Shown here: in pieces, positions 26,015 to 33,912 of the stretch
Position numbering within the stretch: position 1 is the first letter of the stretch
Layout of the letters: every line of letters starts with the position of its first letter
NCBI GenBank assembly: GCA_025355595.1
Contig: JANXZI010000044.1
Coordinates: 1 to 39,878 of the forward strand
Origin: Spartobacteria bacterium
GTDB lineage: Bacteria > Verrucomicrobiota > Verrucomicrobiia > Chthoniobacterales > Chthoniobacteraceae
Length of the DNA: 39,878 nt
Direction: 5' to 3'
Notes under the pieces: model-generated
Seen by the model: only the letters and a program-made list of their open reading frames with translations
Told to the model about the DNA's origin: nothing
The model's database searches: none
Program-made: the position numbers and the translations under genes

Positions 26015-26288
26015 CCATGGGTCTGGATTCGCACCGATCGCGACACGGAGATCCGCCCGTTTCTGCCACACCCGCCGGCACCGCCTGCATCCCTATTCGC
26101 CCGAACTCAATCCGCAGGAACATCTCCGGGAGATTCGGGAAAAGGAATTTCCCATCCGGGGGGGCAGACATGGCCGGGGTGGTGCGAACCTTGGAAAGCG
26201 GCCTGCCACGGCTCGCCTCGGATCACGAGCACGGACGGAGATCGGCACCTGGCCTTGGATGCTTAGTCTCGTCTTGAAAGCGAAGTAG
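26015..26288 (+). pseudogene. Decayed IS630-type transposase, C-terminal part, frameshifted
   Basis: Pieces of one transposase appear in two frames: HPYSPELNPQEH and IREKEF in the 25902 frame, then ADMAGVVRTLESGLPRLASD in the 25795 frame, then TEIGTWPWMLSLVLKAK back in the first. These are in the order of the IS630 C-terminal region (PPYSPELNPxEHLWDEIREKxF ... WPWI). At least two frameshifts make it non-functional. The left end of the relic is uncertain; bases 25881-26014 show nothing else recognisable. Confidence 0.7.
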
Positions 26289-26452
26289 AATAAGATCGGT
26301 CGCCGAGTATCATCACGCGCTTCGGGCGCCCGAAGGTCTTTCGTGTTTCACACGCCGAGCGCCGACGAGTCGCCCCTACATTTGCGCATCGCCGCCAAGC
26401 GGTGGCACGTTTCGCGGCTGCCGTTCGGCGTGCGGCATCCTGCCCGCCGCAG
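26289..26452. other. Intergenic spacer after the transposase relic
   Basis: No gene is visible. It holds a half-degenerate copy of the GCCGACGA palindromic repeat (see next entry). Together with the pseudogene and bases 25881-26014 it forms a gene-free stretch of about 570 bases between pglF and the acyl carrier protein gene. Confidence 0.5.
26358..26380 (+). repeat. Single, partly decayed GCCGACGA palindromic repeat
   Basis: AGCGCCGACGAGTCGCCCCTACA. The left half matches the repeat consensus TAGCGCCGACGATTCGTCGGC; the right half is altered, so the palindrome is imperfect. It lies next to the IS630 relic and, unlike the other copies, has no partner nearby. Confidence 0.5.
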
Positions 26453-26713
26453 CTACGGCCGGTTTGCCACCACGTAGTCGTGCAGCGAATTCACCGTCGC
26501 GAGCGCCTGCTTTGCGGCGTCGGAATTCGGCACCTTCACGCCGAAGTGCTTCTCCAGGCCGACTACGAGTTCCAGCGCGTCAATCGAATCGAGACCCAAT
26601 CCTTCCGGGCCGAACAGCGGCATGTCGTCGCGAATCTCTTCCTTCGTCACTTTGAGCATGAGGCTCTCCACCATCATCGTCTTGATCGCGTCGCGGAGAT
26701 TTTCGTTGGCCAT
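26453..26713 (-). CDS. Acyl carrier protein (orphan)
   Basis: 86 residues, normal length for an acyl carrier protein, found inside a longer ORF (26453-27499) that is a shadow of tlyA. Start ATG at 26713 (MANENLRDAIK). The phosphopantetheine attachment serine is Ser43 in GLGLDSIDALEL, and the helix II/III surroundings (ELVVGLEKHFGVKV) fit. The DSID instead of the usual DSLD and the absence of fatty-acid synthesis genes nearby suggest a specialised carrier rather than the main AcpP, but this is inference. It is divergent from tlyA across a 16-bp inverted repeat. Confidence 0.88.
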   Translation of the reverse strand: MANENLRDAIKTMMVESLMLKVTKEEIRDDMPLFGPEGLGLDSIDALELVVGLEKHFGVKVPNSDAAKQALATVNSLHDYVVANRP

Positions 26714-26733
26714 GGTTTGAATTGGAGATTGCG

Positions 26734-26800
26734 ATTGCGGATTGCGGATGGTTGTTGCGCGCGCAGTGAAATCCGCAATCCGCAATCCGCAATCCGCAAT
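26734..26800. repeat. Heptamer tandem repeat forming a 16-bp inverted repeat between the acyl carrier protein gene and tlyA
   Basis: The left arm ATTGCGGATTGCGGAT (26734-26749) is exactly complementary to the start of the right arm (26771-26786) and again to 26785-26800. The right arm is four tandem copies of ATCCGCA plus ATCCGCA-phase ends. The loop is 21 bases. The right arm ends immediately before the TTG start of tlyA, so the hairpin covers the place where a ribosome binding site would be. It could be a selfish repeat or a shared regulatory hairpin for both genes. Confidence 0.75.
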
Positions 26801-27571
26801 TTGAAAACCCGGCTCGACCAACTCCTCTTTTCGCGCGGGCTCTTCGAGAGCCGGGAAAAGGCGCGGCGTGCGATCATGGCCGGGCAAGTGCGCGTCGCAG
26901 GTCATGTCGTGGACAAGGCGAGCCGGGAGTTTGCCGACGATGCGGCGGAAATCGAAGTCGCAGTGCCGGAGCGATACGTCGGTCGCGGTGGGTTCAAGCT
27001 CGAAGCTGCGCTCGCGCACTTTGCGATCAATCCCACCGGCCTCACATGCCTCGACATCGGCGCGAGCACGGGCGGCTTCACCGACTGCCTGCTGCAACAC
27101 GGCGCCGCGAAGGTGTGGGCGATTGATGTCGGCCACAGCCAGCTCGACTGGCGCATCCGCAGCGACGCACGCGTCGTCGTCCGCGAAAAACTGAACGCGC
27201 GGCATCTCACGCGCGACGACATTCCCGATCCCATCGCGCTCGCCGTCGCGGACGTGTCGTTCATCTCGCTCACGCTCATCTTGCCGCCCGCGCTCGGATT
27301 GCTTACCTCTGGCGGCGTGATCATCCCGCTCATCAAGCCGCAATTCGAACTCCGCCGCGGCCAAGTCAGCCGCGGCGGCATCGTGCACGATCCCCTCCTG
27401 CACGATGCGGCGGTCGCACGCATCCATGATTTTGTGGAAAAGATGCCCGCGTCTCCGCGCGCCGATGGCACTCCGGTGCGGCTGGAATGGTGCGGCCACA
27501 TTGCATCCCCGATCCTCGGCGGAGAGGGCAACAAGGAGTTTCTCGCATGTCTGCGCGCCACCTCGGCCTGA
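26801..27571 (+). CDS. tlyA: TlyA-family rRNA 2'-O-methyltransferase
   Basis: 256 residues. I choose the TTG at 26801 (LKTRLDQLLFSRG), since the S4 RNA-binding domain begins right there and no in-frame ATG, GTG or other good start exists between the repeat and it; the next Met is at 26876 and would cut the S4 domain. Residues about 3-62 are the S4 domain (ESREKARRAIMAGQVRVAG), then GRGGFKLEAAL and the SAM motif CLDIGASTGGFTDCLL, with IKPQFEL near residue 182. TlyA proteins 2'-O-methylate 16S/23S rRNA. It overlaps nadK by 25 bases; a tlyA-nadK pair is seen in other bacteria such as mycobacteria. Confidence 0.88.
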   Translation: MKTRLDQLLFSRGLFESREKARRAIMAGQVRVAGHVVDKASREFADDAAEIEVAVPERYVGRGGFKLEAALAHFAINPTGLTCLDIGASTGGFTDCLLQHGAAKVWAIDVGHSQLDWRIRSDARVVVREKLNARHLTRDDIPDPIALAVADVSFISLTLILPPALGLLTSGGVIIPLIKPQFELRRGQVSRGGIVHDPLLHDAAVARIHDFVEKMPASPRADGTPVRLEWCGHIASPILGGEGNKEFLACLRATSA

Positions 27572-28413
27572 TCGCGAATGACAGCAAGCCCGGCGCGCGC
27601 GAACTCGTCGCCGCGCTCGTGCGCGAATTCGCCGCGCATCCCGTGGAGCTTCATCTCGACCACCGCGCGGCGCGGCTGATCGGAGTGGAAAAATCCGCCT
27701 CGGAATCCGAACTCGCCACGCGCTGCGAGTTGCTCGTCGTGCTCGGCGGTGACGGCACGATCCTCGATGCGCTGCACGCGCTCGGCGACACGTTGCGCCC
27801 GCTTTTTGGCATCAATCTCGGCTCGCTCGGCTTCCTCACCACGGTTGGTGCGACCGAGCATCAGCGCGCGGTGGATGCGATCGTCGCGGGCGACTACATG
27901 CTGAGTGAACGCACACTGCTGAAAGTCGAGATCGTGCGCGACGGCGCGGTGATCCTTTCGCGCAATGTCCTGAATGATGCCGTCGCCAGCCGCGGTGAAA
28001 TCTCGCGCCTCGTACGGCTGAATGTCCGAATCGGCGACACCATGCTCACGCAATACAATGCCGACGGCCTCATCGTCGCCACGCCCACGGGCAGCACGGC
28101 GTACAGCCTCAGCGCAGGCGGCCCCATTCTCGATCCGGACAGCGGCGTCTTCATCGTGAATCCCATCTGCCCGCACGTGCTCACGAACCGCGCCGTGATC
28201 GTTGCCGACAGCACGCCCATCTCCCTCACGCCCGCGGATGAGGCACCGGATGTCATCCTCACGCTCGACGGCCGCGTGGTTCAGCGCATCGAGCGCGGCG
28301 ACGTGATCCGCATCACCCGTGCGCCGCAGCGCCTGCCGCTCGCCATGCTGCCGGGCGTCTCGTTCTTCGACGTGCTGAGACAGAAGTTGAAATGGAGCGG
28401 CGCAGCCGTTTGA
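27547..28413 (+). CDS. nadK: NAD kinase
   Basis: 288 residues from the ATG at 27547, preceded by AAGGAG at 8 bases; the ORF start at 27487 lies inside tlyA. The catalytic GGDGT motif is at 67-71 (VVLGGDGTILDAL), followed by NLGSLGFLT, the NE/D-type motif LNDAVASRG, and TPTGSTAYSLSAGGPI with the NAD-binding glycine-rich loop. It phosphorylates NAD to NADP in the cytoplasm. It is translationally coupled to tlyA by the overlap. Confidence 0.93.
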   Translation: MSARHLGLIANDSKPGARELVAALVREFAAHPVELHLDHRAARLIGVEKSASESELATRCELLVVLGGDGTILDALHALGDTLRPLFGINLGSLGFLTTVGATEHQRAVDAIVAGDYMLSERTLLKVEIVRDGAVILSRNVLNDAVASRGEISRLVRLNVRIGDTMLTQYNADGLIVATPTGSTAYSLSAGGPILDPDSGVFIVNPICPHVLTNRAVIVADSTPISLTPADEAPDVILTLDGRVVQRIERGDVIRITRAPQRLPLAMLPGVSFFDVLRQKLKWSGAAV

Positions 28414-28422
28414 TTTTCGAAA

Positions 28423-29283
28423 ATGTCCCGCATGATCCATCGCACCGCAGTCGCAGCGCTCACGTTCGCAGCGCTCTCATTCGCACCGGCGGAATCCGCC
28501 GCGCAAAAGCCCGCGAACCCTGCACCGCGAGCGGTGCCCGCCGTGCCTGCGAAGCCCTCGGTCTCCGACCACATGCGCGAGGAACTCGGCATCAATGAAT
28601 TCACCACTCCGAGCATCGCCGTGCTGCTGAAGGCGCTCACCGCCCTGCGGCCCGTGCCCTACGACGAGGTCGCGCGCGAACTCCCGGCGCAGAATCCCGC
28701 CGACCGCGCGCGCCTCGCCCTCTCGACCGGCGCGGTGATTGCGGATGGCTTCCTCGCCGTCGTCGCGGAAAAGCAGTCGCGCATCGAGCCCATCGCGCGC
28801 GCGCTGCTGCGGCAGGCAAAGGGTCTCGGCGTCGGCGAACACGTCACGCGCCACAGCCGCAGCATCCTCGAAAAGGCGCTCGTGAAAAACTGGACCGGCA
28901 TCCACACGGAACTCACCGGCACGCAGCGCGACGTGGAAGGCGGCATGATGGCACTGCGCGACGAGGAGATCTCGCATCTCGTCGCGCTCGGCGGCTGGTG
29001 GCGCGGGCTGGAGATCTCGTCCGGCATCCTCTCGGCCCACTACACCACGGACGGCGCGACGCTCATGGCGCAGCCCGCGGTGATTGATTATTTCACCGAC
29101 CGCATCTCGACGATGAATCCGAATTTCAAAAAGACGAAGCTGTGGGCCGGCCTGAACGACAACCTTGCCGAAGTGCGCAAGCTCGCCGTGAAGCCGGACA
29201 AGGCCGTGCCGAGCGTCGAGGAAGTGAAGGCCATCCGCGTGCTCGCAAAGGCGATGAACGATCTCATCGCCACGGCCGAGTAG
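28423..29283 (+). CDS. Secreted or periplasmic protein of unknown function
   Basis: 286 residues; I do not recognise the family. Start at 28423 (MSRMIHRTAVAA) or the internal Met at 28432, both giving a signal peptide (AVAALTFAALSFAPAESAAQ). A Pro/Ala-rich linker (about 27-48) precedes a mostly helical region of about 235 residues with LRPVPYDEVARELP, GGWWRGLEISSGIL and NPNFKKTKLWAGL. No cysteines after the signal and no obvious catalytic motif. It begins 9 bases after nadK, so it may be in the same transcript. Its TAG stop is the first three bases of a dispersed repeat. Confidence 0.7.
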   Translation: MSRMIHRTAVAALTFAALSFAPAESAAQKPANPAPRAVPAVPAKPSVSDHMREELGINEFTTPSIAVLLKALTALRPVPYDEVARELPAQNPADRARLALSTGAVIADGFLAVVAEKQSRIEPIARALLRQAKGLGVGEHVTRHSRSILEKALVKNWTGIHTELTGTQRDVEGGMMALRDEEISHLVALGGWWRGLEISSGILSAHYTTDGATLMAQPAVIDYFTDRISTMNPNFKKTKLWAGLNDNLAEVRKLAVKPDKAVPSVEEVKAIRVLAKAMNDLIATAE

Positions 29284-29304
29284 CGCAGACGATTCGTCGG
29301 CATA
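29281..29304 (+). repeat. GCCGACGA palindromic repeat, forward copy (pair 1)
   Basis: TAGCGCAGACGATTCGTCGGCATA. The palindrome core is GACGATTCGTC. One base differs from the copy at 33913. The TAG is also the stop codon of the upstream gene. Confidence 0.7.
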
Positions 29305-29390
29305 CGGCGTGCGATTTGCGACAGCGCGCTCGTTTCACCGCTGCGCCGCATTTTCCAAGATTGCGCGAGCTCTGTGCCGCACACGACTTC

Positions 29391-29414
29391 AGCCGACGAC
29401 TCGTCGGCGCCACA
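29391..29414 (-). repeat. GCCGACGA palindromic repeat, reverse copy (pair 1)
   Basis: AGCCGACGACTCGTCGGC followed by GCCACA reads TGTGGCGCCGACGAGTCG on the minus strand, the consensus in opposite orientation to the copy at 29281. The two are about 86 bases apart, like the second pair. Confidence 0.7.
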
Positions 29415-29500
29415 TTGGGCGGCACGGCATTTCAGCCCGCGCTTGCTTCGCGTCGCTCTCGCCGCTTCCGTGTCCCGCCCGCTCCCGCAAGAATACCGAC

Positions 29501-30547
29501 ATGCCCACCACCGACGCCATCCGCCAGCAACTCGCCACGGTTAAATATCCCGGGTTCAGCCGCGACATCATCAGCTTTGGCCTCGTGAAGGACATCGTCA
29601 TCACGGGCACCGAGGTCTCCGTGCAGCTCGCGATCACCGCGGCGGACGCGAAGATTCCCGCGCAGATCAAGGCGGAGGCCGAGGCTGCGATCCGCACGCT
29701 CGCGGATGTCACGAAGGCCACTGTGCGCGTGGACATTCACGCCCCGCAGCAGGCGGCTGTCGCGGGCGGTGCGATGCCGCAGACGTCGATCCCCGGCGTG
29801 AAGCACGTCATCGCCGTCGGCAGCGGGAAGGGCGGTGTCGGCAAGAGCACTGTCGCCGCGAACCTTGCGTGCGCGCTGCTCGCCGCGGGTGCGAGAGTCG
29901 GCCTGTGCGACTGCGACCTCTACGGCCCGAGCATCGGCGTGATGTTTGGCACGAGCGAGCGACCCATGGCCGACGAAGAGAACCGCATCATCCCCATCGA
30001 GCGCCACGGGCTGAAACTGATGAGCATGGGCTTCCTGCTCGATGACGCCGCGCCCGCAATCCTGCGCGGCCCGATGGTCACCAAATACACGCAGCAATTT
30101 CTCCGGCAGGTGAACTGGGACGGCCTCGACTACCTCATCCTCGACCTGCCGCCCGGCACGGGCGACATCCAGCTCACCATCGTGCAGACCGTCGCGCTCG
30201 CGGGTGCTATCATCGTCACCACGCCGCAGGAAGTCGCACTCATTGATGCGCGCAAGGCCGCCTCAATGTTTGAAAAGGTGAACGTGCCCGTGCTCGGCAT
30301 CATCGAAAACATGAGCTACTTCCTCTGCCCGAGCGACGGGAAGCGCTACGATATTTTCGGCAGCGGCGGCGGACAGCGCGAAGCAGATCGCTTGAAAGTC
30401 CCGCTGCTCGGCCGGGTGCCGATCGACATCGCCACGCGCGAGGCGGGTGACAAAGGCGCGCCGATCGTCATCGTCGAGCCCACGAGTTCCATCGCGAAGA
30501 CCTTCGGCAACATCGCGGCGAAACTGCGCGAGGCAGTACCTGCCTGA
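29501..30547 (+). CDS. mrp: Mrp/ApbC-type Fe-S cluster carrier ATPase
   Basis: 348 residues from the ATG at 29501; the ORF start at 29309 reads through the repeat region. Residues about 3-85 are a MIP18/DUF59-type domain (RQQLATVKYPGFSRDIISFGLV). The deviant Walker A is GKGGVGKST at 109-117, followed by DCDLYGPS, LDLPPGTGD and ENMSYFLCPSDG. Family members often have a CxxC in that last motif for holding a bridging cluster; here only Cys276 is present and the second position is Asp279. Other Mrp proteins also vary here, so function is not excluded. It likely carries Fe-S clusters to apoproteins. Confidence 0.88.
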   Translation: MPTTDAIRQQLATVKYPGFSRDIISFGLVKDIVITGTEVSVQLAITAADAKIPAQIKAEAEAAIRTLADVTKATVRVDIHAPQQAAVAGGAMPQTSIPGVKHVIAVGSGKGGVGKSTVAANLACALLAAGARVGLCDCDLYGPSIGVMFGTSERPMADEENRIIPIERHGLKLMSMGFLLDDAAPAILRGPMVTKYTQQFLRQVNWDGLDYLILDLPPGTGDIQLTIVQTVALAGAIIVTTPQEVALIDARKAASMFEKVNVPVLGIIENMSYFLCPSDGKRYDIFGSGGGQREADRLKVPLLGRVPIDIATREAGDKGAPIVIVEPTSSIAKTFGNIAAKLREAVPA

Positions 30548-30582
30548 GTGAGGCATGAAATTTCGCATCGCTGCTGCGGTGA

Positions 30583-30738
30583 GGGCCAAAGGCCCGCAAA
30601 CCTGCCAGCCCCGGGCAACGCCCTGGGTCATCGGCCACAAAATGATCCACGCCGTGAAGGGGCGGCTTCATCGTGTCTCGCCCCTTCAGGGATCTGGCTT
30701 TTTACGATCCAAACCCAGGGCGTTGCCCTAGGCTGGCA
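30583..30738. repeat. Long dispersed palindromic element with 25-base arms
   Basis: The arms at 30603-30627 (TGCCAGCCCCGGGCAACG...) and 30714-30738 are reverse complements with 2 mismatches in 25. Inside is a second hairpin, GAAGGGGCG and CGCCCCTTC. The left edge GGGCCAAAGGCCC matches the copy at 170. It fills the gap between mrp and the MarR gene and could also act as a transcription barrier. Confidence 0.7.
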
Positions 30739-30804
30739 TAGCCTCCACCGTTGGTGCTCAGACATCACGCGCTCAAACTTTCTGACCGCCACAAGAAACT
30801 CACG

Positions 30805-31278
30805 ATGTCCGACAAGATCACGACGAAGGAATCCTCCCGACGGCTCCCGCCGCTGCTGCGCCGCGCGTGGTATTCGCTGAACCAGACTTTCCGCCACCGC
30901 ATCGCCCACCTCGGCATCACGCCGGATCAATACAGCATCCTCCGCTGGCTGCACGAGGGCGACGTGCGCGGCCTCACGCAGCAGACGATCACGGATCTCA
31001 TGGCAAGCGATCCGAACACGATCACCTCGATTTTGCGCCGCATGGAAAACGCCGCGCTCGTCTCGCGCCACCCGCACGAGACGGATCGCCGCGCACGCCG
31101 CGTGCGCCTCGAAACGAAGGGCCACCGCGTTTTCACCGAGGCTTACGCGGCCGCGCGCATGCTCCAGGAAGAAACGCTCTCCGTGATTCCAGAATCCCGG
31201 CGCGCGCGCTTCCTGGCCGATCTCGATACCGTCGCGGAAGCCTGCTCCGAGGCAGCGAACCGGAAGAAGCCCGCGTAA
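30805..31278 (+). CDS. MarR-family transcriptional regulator
   Basis: 157 residues from the ATG at 30805 (MSDKITTKES); the ORF start at 30751 is within the repeat flank. A winged helix-turn-helix spans about 35-115: LGITPDQYSILRWL, GLTQQTITDLMASDPNTITSILRRMENAALV as the DNA-recognition helices, and the basic wing RHPHETDRRARRVRLETKG. C-terminal dimerisation helices follow. Ligand and target are unknown. It is isolated between the palindromic element and a convergent rhaB, so its regulon is not evident from context. Confidence 0.88.
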   Translation: MSDKITTKESSRRLPPLLRRAWYSLNQTFRHRIAHLGITPDQYSILRWLHEGDVRGLTQQTITDLMASDPNTITSILRRMENAALVSRHPHETDRRARRVRLETKGHRVFTEAYAAARMLQEETLSVIPESRRARFLADLDTVAEACSEAANRKKPA

Positions 31279-31415
31279 AAACCGCGCGCGGTGTTCGTCG
31301 CAAATCTCGTGGAAACGCACGGTGGCGAAACCAGTCGCCGAGCCTTTCCCAGCCCCGGCAATCCAGCCTGTGCCTTGCGAGATCCGGCATTGGAAAATCC
31401 CGGCTACCGATCCGC

Positions 31416-32882
31416 TCACCCAAACTTCGAAAACCGCGCGTGTGCATCACTCCAGCGCGACGCTGTGCGCGGCGTGAATGTCTCCACCGGGAATGACGCC
31501 TTCACGATGGCGCGGAGTGCCGCGTGGCTCGCGATGTGCCCGAGCGTGAGCGCTTGGAGAAGGACGTTGCCGATCGCCGTGGCCTCGACCGGGCCGGCGA
31601 TGACGGTGCGGTCGATCGAATCCGCGGTCATTTGGTTTAGCAGCGCATTCCTGCTGCCTCCGCCGACGATGTGCAGCGTGGGCAGCTTTTTTCCCGTCAC
31701 CGTTTCCATCTGCGTCATCAGCCCGGCGTACATGCACGCGAGGCTCTCCATTGCGCAGCGGGCAAATTGCCCCGGCGTTTCGGGCTGCGGCTGCCCGGTC
31801 GCGCGGCAAAACTCGCGGATCGTTGCGGGCATGTTATCCGGCCGCAGGAACACCGGGTCCGTCGGATTCACGAGCGAACGGAACGGCGCGGCCGCGGCGG
31901 CGAGCAGGGTCAGTTCGGAATAGTCGAACTCGCGCCCTTCATTTGCCCATGCACGGCGGCACTCCTGCAGAATCCAGAGCCCGCTCGCATTTCGCAGGAA
32001 ACGCGACGTCCCACCGACACCGGTTTCATTCGTGAAATTCGCTGCGCGGCCCGCCCCGCTGATCAGCGGCGAAGGAAGCTCCATGCCCGCAAGCGACCAT
32101 GTGCCACTGCTGAGGTACGCCCAGCCGTCGCCCTCCGCGGGCACCGCGGCCACGGCGGCGGCGGTGTCATGCACGCAGCCTGCGACGACTTCGATCGCTC
32201 CGAGTCCGGTCTCCGCCTGCGCCTGTGGCGTGAGCCTGCCGAGCCGCGTACACGGCGGAACGACTTCTGGAAAAATACTTCGCGGCAGACCGGCGAGACG
32301 AATCACCTGGTCGCTCCACATCCGGGTCACGGGATTCCACGCCTGTGTCGTGCTAGCGTTGCTCTCCTCCTGCACCGCGCGGCCGCTGAGCAAAAAATGA
32401 AACCAGTCGCCGATCATCAGGAAGCGCTCGGTGAGTGCGAACAGTTCCGGGGCGAACTTTTTTTCCGCAGCCAGTTGATACAGCGTGTTGATCGCGAGAA
32501 ACTGCGAGCCCGTCTCCTCGTAGATCGCTTCGCTGTGCGGCCCGGCGATTTCCGCGTACGGTCTCTTGGTGCGCAGATCGCGATAGCAAAACGGCAGCCT
32601 CAGCATCGGCTCGCCACTGCTCATCAGCACGTAATCCACGCCCCACGAATCCACGCTGATGCTCGCGACCGGAAGTTTGCGCAGGGCGACTTTCCTCAGC
32701 CCGGCCTTCACGTCCTCCCACAGTCGCGGCACGTCCCAGCGCAGCGTGCCTTGTAAATGGAGCGGCCCGTTTGGAAAGCGATGCATTTCCTCCAGCGCGA
32801 GGTTTCCTTCCGCGAGACTGCCGAGCATCACGCGGCCGCTCTCTGCACCGAGGTCCACGGCGATGTAATGGTGCACGCTCAT
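31416..32882 (-). CDS. rhaB: Rhamnulokinase (FGGY carbohydrate kinase)
   Basis: 488 residues, normal length for RhaB. The N-terminal FGGY half begins YIAVDLGAESGRVMLG with a phosphate-binding motif, followed by SVDSWGVDYVL (sugar-contact aspartate region); the C-terminal half has YLSSGTWSLAGME and the adenosine motif HIVGGGSRNALLNQMTADS. It phosphorylates L-rhamnulose to rhamnulose-1-phosphate. No rhaA, rhaD or transporter is next to it in the window, so its pathway partners must be elsewhere. It converges on the MarR gene. Confidence 0.9.
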   Translation of the reverse strand: MSVHHYIAVDLGAESGRVMLGSLAEGNLALEEMHRFPNGPLHLQGTLRWDVPRLWEDVKAGLRKVALRKLPVASISVDSWGVDYVLMSSGEPMLRLPFCYRDLRTKRPYAEIAGPHSEAIYEETGSQFLAINTLYQLAAEKKFAPELFALTERFLMIGDWFHFLLSGRAVQEESNASTTQAWNPVTRMWSDQVIRLAGLPRSIFPEVVPPCTRLGRLTPQAQAETGLGAIEVVAGCVHDTAAAVAAVPAEGDGWAYLSSGTWSLAGMELPSPLISGAGRAANFTNETGVGGTSRFLRNASGLWILQECRRAWANEGREFDYSELTLLAAAAAPFRSLVNPTDPVFLRPDNMPATIREFCRATGQPQPETPGQFARCAMESLACMYAGLMTQMETVTGKKLPTLHIVGGGSRNALLNQMTADSIDRTVIAGPVEATAIGNVLLQALTLGHIASHAALRAIVKASFPVETFTPRTASRWSDAHARFSKFG

Positions 32883-33090
32883 CTGCGTCGGACGGCAGGT
32901 TGTTCACATGCTGATCGGAGAAGTTCTATTTTCGAACGTCGATCCTTCTTCATCATAACCGTGTGAAGAACTCAGCCGACGGGCGTTCCACGCAGGAGCC
33001 ACGCGGGTTCCGCAAGGATCGGTGGCTGTGAAGAACTGAGGCACAGCGTTCGAGACAACTTCTGAAAGTCGGCACGCGGCATGTTGTTCG

Positions 33091-33840
33091 TCAGTTCTTC
33101 GCAGTTCTTGGTTTCTTATTCGCAGGCTTTCTCTTGGCCGGTTCAGCGGCAAATTCAGCGGTCTCCCAAAGCCGCTTGATCAGCGCGTCGCGGGCGGCGG
33201 CGGTCTCCGCGTCCTTCTTGCTGCGGCCTTTTCCTTCGCCGAGTTCGCTGCCGTTCCACGTCACTCTCGCGACGAAATCTTTCTGATGCTCGGGCCCCAC
33301 GGCGGAGAGAATCGGATAGACGGGACTCACCGGTGAGATCGCTTGGAGCACTTCCTGAAGCTGGCCTTTCGGGTTTTGATCCGGCGGGTCCACCTCGAGT
33401 GTGTCGAGGTCTTCGCGCGCCTCGGTGAGCACGATCCGGCGTGCGGTCACGTAATCCGAGTCGAGATAGATCGCACCGATGAGCGCCTCGTAGGCATCGG
33501 CGAGGGCGGAACTGCGCTCGCGTCCGCCGGAAGTTTCCTCGCCGCGGCCCATCATCAGATGCATGCCGAGGGAGAGCCGCTCCGCGTGCATTTTCAAGCC
33601 GTCGCGCGAGACGAGGCCGGAGCGCATCTTCGTGAGCTGGCCTTCGCTGAACTTTGGAAAATGATCGAACAGCCACTCGGTAAAGATGAGCTGGAGCACG
33701 GCGTCGCCGAGAAATTCCAGCCGCTGATTGTCGAAATGATGCCGCTGCGTCTCGTGCCCGAGCGACGGGTGCGTGAGCGCCTCCGCCAGCAGGAGCGGAT
33801 TGCGGAATTTATATTTCAATCGCTGTTCGAGGGGATTCAT
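33091..33840 (-). CDS. rnc: Ribonuclease III
   Basis: 249 residues from the ATG at 33840 (MNPLEQRLKYKF); the 412-residue ORF extends far upstream through repeats and is not credible. The catalytic signature RLEFLGDAVL holds Glu42 and Asp46; the second acidic pair is Asp115 and Glu118 in ALADAYEALIGAIYLD. A dsRNA-binding domain occupies about 154-230 (NPKGQLQEVLQ ... GKGRSKKDAETAAARDAL). A lysine-rich tail (KRKPANKKPRTAKN) follows. It cleaves structured RNA in rRNA and mRNA maturation. Confidence 0.92.
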   Translation of the reverse strand: MNPLEQRLKYKFRNPLLLAEALTHPSLGHETQRHHFDNQRLEFLGDAVLQLIFTEWLFDHFPKFSEGQLTKMRSGLVSRDGLKMHAERLSLGMHLMMGRGEETSGGRERSSALADAYEALIGAIYLDSDYVTARRIVLTEAREDLDTLEVDPPDQNPKGQLQEVLQAISPVSPVYPILSAVGPEHQKDFVARVTWNGSELGEGKGRSKKDAETAAARDALIKRLWETAEFAAEPAKRKPANKKPRTAKN

Positions 33841-33912
33841 CGGGGCGCAGATAAATAACTGACCATCCCGCAAAACGCTTTTGAAATTTGAGTTATTTCG
33901 AGTGCGGAGAAC

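Noticed and set aside
26734-26800. Heptamer tandem copies as a CRISPR array
   Set aside because: The unit is 7 bases without spacers; it is a simple tandem/inverted repeat.
26902-28440. Minus-strand 512-residue ORF over tlyA-nadK
   Set aside because: It is antisense to two clear housekeeping genes with intact motifs.
31281-31292. ACCGCGCGCGGT palindrome after the MarR gene as terminator or operator
   Set aside because: No T tract and no loop; could be chance in GC-rich DNA, and no second copy is seen before the gene.
32904-33152. Minus-strand 82-residue ORF between rhaB and rnc
   Set aside because: Short, no start signal, and lies in intergenic DNA containing short GAAGAACT direct repeats; no family recognised.
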